Shown here in pieces: positions 34,001-35,900 of a DNA stretch of 35,900 bases. The stretch comes from Methylophilaceae bacterium. Its GTDB lineage: Bacteria > Pseudomonadota > Gammaproteobacteria > Burkholderiales > Methylophilaceae. Where the stretch lies: NCBI GenBank assembly GCA_947499625.1, contig CANMPB010000005.1, positions 1 to 35,900 of the forward strand, read 5' to 3'. A model generated the notes under the pieces. The model ran no database searches and had not been told where the DNA came from. It worked only from the letters and a program-made list of their open reading frames with translations. The position numbers were made by a program, and so were the translations under genes. Positions within the stretch are counted from its first letter, which is position 1. Every line of letters begins with the position of its first letter.

Positions 34001-35900
34001 ATGAATGAACTATTTATTAAACAATTTTTTAGTGTAAAAGGCGAGCTATCTCAGAGTATTCAAGATTATCGGGTGAGACAGGAGCAGGTCGACATCTCAG
34101 TTTTGATTGACGAGGCTATCACAAATAAAAAAAGATTAATTGTCGAGGCGGGTACGGGTATCGGTAAAACTTTTGCGTATCTTGTACCAGCTTTTTTGTC
34201 CGGTGGAAAAATTATTATTTCTACGGCTACCAAAAATCTTCAGGATCAGTTATTTACTAAAGATATTCCCATGATTAGGGATGCATTAAATGTCCCCGTG
34301 ACTTTAGCTATGCTAAAGGGCAGATCAAACTATCTATGTCATTTGCGATTAGAAAACGCCATGAGCGAAGGTGCGTTTATGACCAAAGAAGATGTCACCT
34401 ATTTACATCTCGTTAACCAACATGCTAAGCATAGTCCGGATGGCGATAGATCAGAATTAGATACGATCCCAGAGAGCTCCTCGATATGGCCACAGGTCAC
34501 CTCCACTAAAGAAAATTGTTTAGGACAGGATTGTAGTTTTTACAAAGAGTGCTTTGTCATGAATGCCAGAAAAAAAGCATTGGCTGCTGACGTCACGATC
34601 GTGAATCACCATTTATTCTTTGCCGACCTTAATATGAAGGAAGAAGGTATATCTGAACTTCTACCAAAAGCCACTACGGTCATTTTTGATGAAGCACACC
34701 AGATACCCGATATCGCATCCATTTTCTTTGGAAAAAATGTTTCAACGGCTCAGATTAGTGAGATCGTTCAGGATGGCTATCAGATTTATCTAAAACATAT
34801 GAAAGACGTTTCAGATTTTGAAACGACCTTAAATGATCTAGAAAAAGTAAATAAAGATTTTAGACTCGCATTTCCAAGAGAATCGAATCGATATCCATAC
34901 CAAAAAATTTCTACTTTTAGCCGATTCGATTCTGCTTACGAAGATTTAATTGAAAAACTCAAAAAATTAATTAAGTTATTGGCTCATCACAAGGACAGGG
35001 ATACAGAGATTGAAAAGTATTTTGATAGTGCAAATGAAATACTTTTAAATTTTGATGCTTGGCGCGAGGATAAAGATAACAACTCAATCAAATGGGTGGA
35101 AGTTTATTCTCAGTCCGTGCAGCTTAATAATACCCCTCTATCGATCGCCGATATGTTTGCAAAACATATCAATAATGAATCAACCTCATGGATCTTTACA
35201 TCGGCAACCCTAGCTGTGAAAAATAATTTTGATCATTTCAAAAACCAACTAGGTTTAATAGATGCAGATTCTGTTTCTAAGGAAAGTCCATTTAACTACG
35301 CTGAAAAGGCTTTACTTTTTGTACCTAAAGCGATGCCAGACGCTAATCATGAGAACTTTAATTTTGCGGTTGTGAATCAAATCTATCCCTTTATCAAAGC
35401 GAGTAAAGGTAGGGCATTTATTTTATGTACGACACTAAAGTCTATGCGGGAAATATATACACTCCTTCAAGATAAAATTGAAACGGATCAGTTGGATTAC
35501 CCCATATACCTTCAGGGTGATGGTTCAAGGAATCATCTTTTAAATAAGTTTAGAGAGCATGGTCACGCCATCCTCATAGGCTCCTTAAGTTTTTGGGAGG
35601 GGGTTGATGTGAAGGGAGATGCCTTATCATTGGTGGTGATAGATAAATTGCCATTTTTTTCGCCAGAAGATCCCGTGCTCGCTGCGCGAATTGATAAAAT
35701 TAACCAAAGTGGAAAGAATGCCTTTATGGAATATCAATTGCCTAACGCAGTGATTACTTTAAAGCAGGGGGCGGGTCGATTAATTCGCGATGAGTTTGAT
35801 AAGGGCGTGCTGGTGATATGTGATACAAGAATTATTGAAAAAGCTTATGGAAAAAGAATGTGGCAGAGCCTGCCTCCTTTCACTCGATCACGAGATGATT
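34001..35900 (+). CDS. DinG/YoaA-family Fe-S DNA helicase (partial, 3' end missing)
   Basis: SF2 5'-3' helicase of the XPD-like group involved in replication and repair conflicts. From ATG 34001 the frame stays open to the window end (633 codons). Walker A EAGTGIGKT (49-57), the DEAH box at 230-233 in FDEAHQIPD, and motif VI QGAGRLIRDEFDKGVLVICD are present. Four cysteines between motifs I and II, C113, C173, C178 and C184, form the [4Fe-4S] site. The last visible residues LPPFTRSRDD match the usual C-terminal end of this family, so only a few residues should be missing. The length of about 640 fits the YoaA/short DinG type without exonuclease domain. ATG is preceded by weak ribosome binding sequence. 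Confidence 0.93.
   Translation, partial: MNELFIKQFFSVKGELSQSIQDYRVRQEQVDISVLIDEAITNKKRLIVEAGTGIGKTFAYLVPAFLSGGKIIISTATKNLQDQLFTKDIPMIRDALNVPVTLAMLKGRSNYLCHLRLENAMSEGAFMTKEDVTYLHLVNQHAKHSPDGDRSELDTIPESSSIWPQVTSTKENCLGQDCSFYKECFVMNARKKALAADVTIVNHHLFFADLNMKEEGISELLPKATTVIFDEAHQIPDIASIFFGKNVSTAQISEIVQDGYQIYLKHMKDVSDFETTLNDLEKVNKDFRLAFPRESNRYPYQKISTFSRFDSAYEDLIEKLKKLIKLLAHHKDRDTEIEKYFDSANEILLNFDAWREDKDNNSIKWVEVYSQSVQLNNTPLSIADMFAKHINNESTSWIFTSATLAVKNNFDHFKNQLGLIDADSVSKESPFNYAEKALLFVPKAMPDANHENFNFAVVNQIYPFIKASKGRAFILCTTLKSMREIYTLLQDKIETDQLDYPIYLQGDGSRNHLLNKFREHGHAILIGSLSFWEGVDVKGDALSLVVIDKLPFFSPEDPVLAARIDKINQSGKNAFMEYQLPNAVITLKQGAGRLIRDEFDKGVLVICDTRIIEKAYGKRMWQSLPPFTRSRDD

Overview
The window is a dense, AT-rich stretch of ordinary bacterial chromosome. 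The gene set and order (dusB-fis-purHD, DUF2782-thrB next to polA, a BPSS1780-type membrane protein, a c-551/c-552 type cytochrome, Coq7, CIRCE plus a sigma-32-like groESL promoter) fit a betaproteobacterium. Low GC, near absence of spacers and gene overlaps suggest a streamlined lineage, for example small-genome Methylophilales. That assignment is inference: no methylotrophy gene or rRNA lies in the window.

Layout. 1-1806 (minus): coaBC, dut and the 5' end of rpmB. 1946-4132 (plus): cstA and ybdD, a nutrient-uptake pair. 4129-4896 (minus): lgt. 4960-8129 (plus): ilvD, a hexose-6-phosphate mutarotase and a periplasmic cytochrome c, ended by a bidirectional terminator shared with the facing operon. 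8160-15108 (minus): a tightly packed seven-gene run dusB-fis-purH-purD-tsaC-hemF-permease, with junctions of a few bases or overlaps. 15182-18647 (minus): polA and a CinA-like MoCF-domain protein. 18669-21535 (plus): a LOG-family protein, DUF2782, thrB and a membrane protein. 21532-25753 (minus): groES-groEL under a CIRCE-controlled promoter, a terminator, then uvrD. 25910-30597 (plus): Tas-like aldo/keto reductase, bioA, PBP4, FKBP isomerase and an OsmC-like protein. 30606-32974 (minus): ctpA, coq7 and a DUF2322-like protein. 33094-33381 (plus): a SelW-type Rdx protein. 33378-33908 (minus): an NlpC/P60 hydrolase. 34001-end (plus): a DinG-family helicase cut by the window edge.

The genes are core housekeeping: nucleotide, cofactor (CoA, heme, biotin, ubiquinone), amino acid (BCAA, threonine) and envelope metabolism, DNA repair, chaperones and translation. 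I found no insertion sequence, prophage, CRISPR array, tRNA, rRNA, toxin-antitoxin or defence locus, and no pseudogene. The longest gap between genes is 156 bp (25754-25909) and holds the groESL promoter and operator, so no gene-free stretch exceeds 300 bases.

I do not see a new multi-gene system. The interesting signals are in gene junctions: three convergent pairs ending in the same 4-bp TTAG overlap; a bidirectional terminator that also encodes the end of a permease; a terminator-like hairpin whose T-tract touches the thrB start codon; a perfect AT-only inverted repeat against the cytochrome c ribosome binding site; a fully palindromic CIRCE; and an in-frame hexanucleotide repeat in ctpA. 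Two genes smaller than common ORF cut-offs or cut by an edge (ybdD, rpmB), and the edge-truncated dinG, were recovered by reading the sequence directly.
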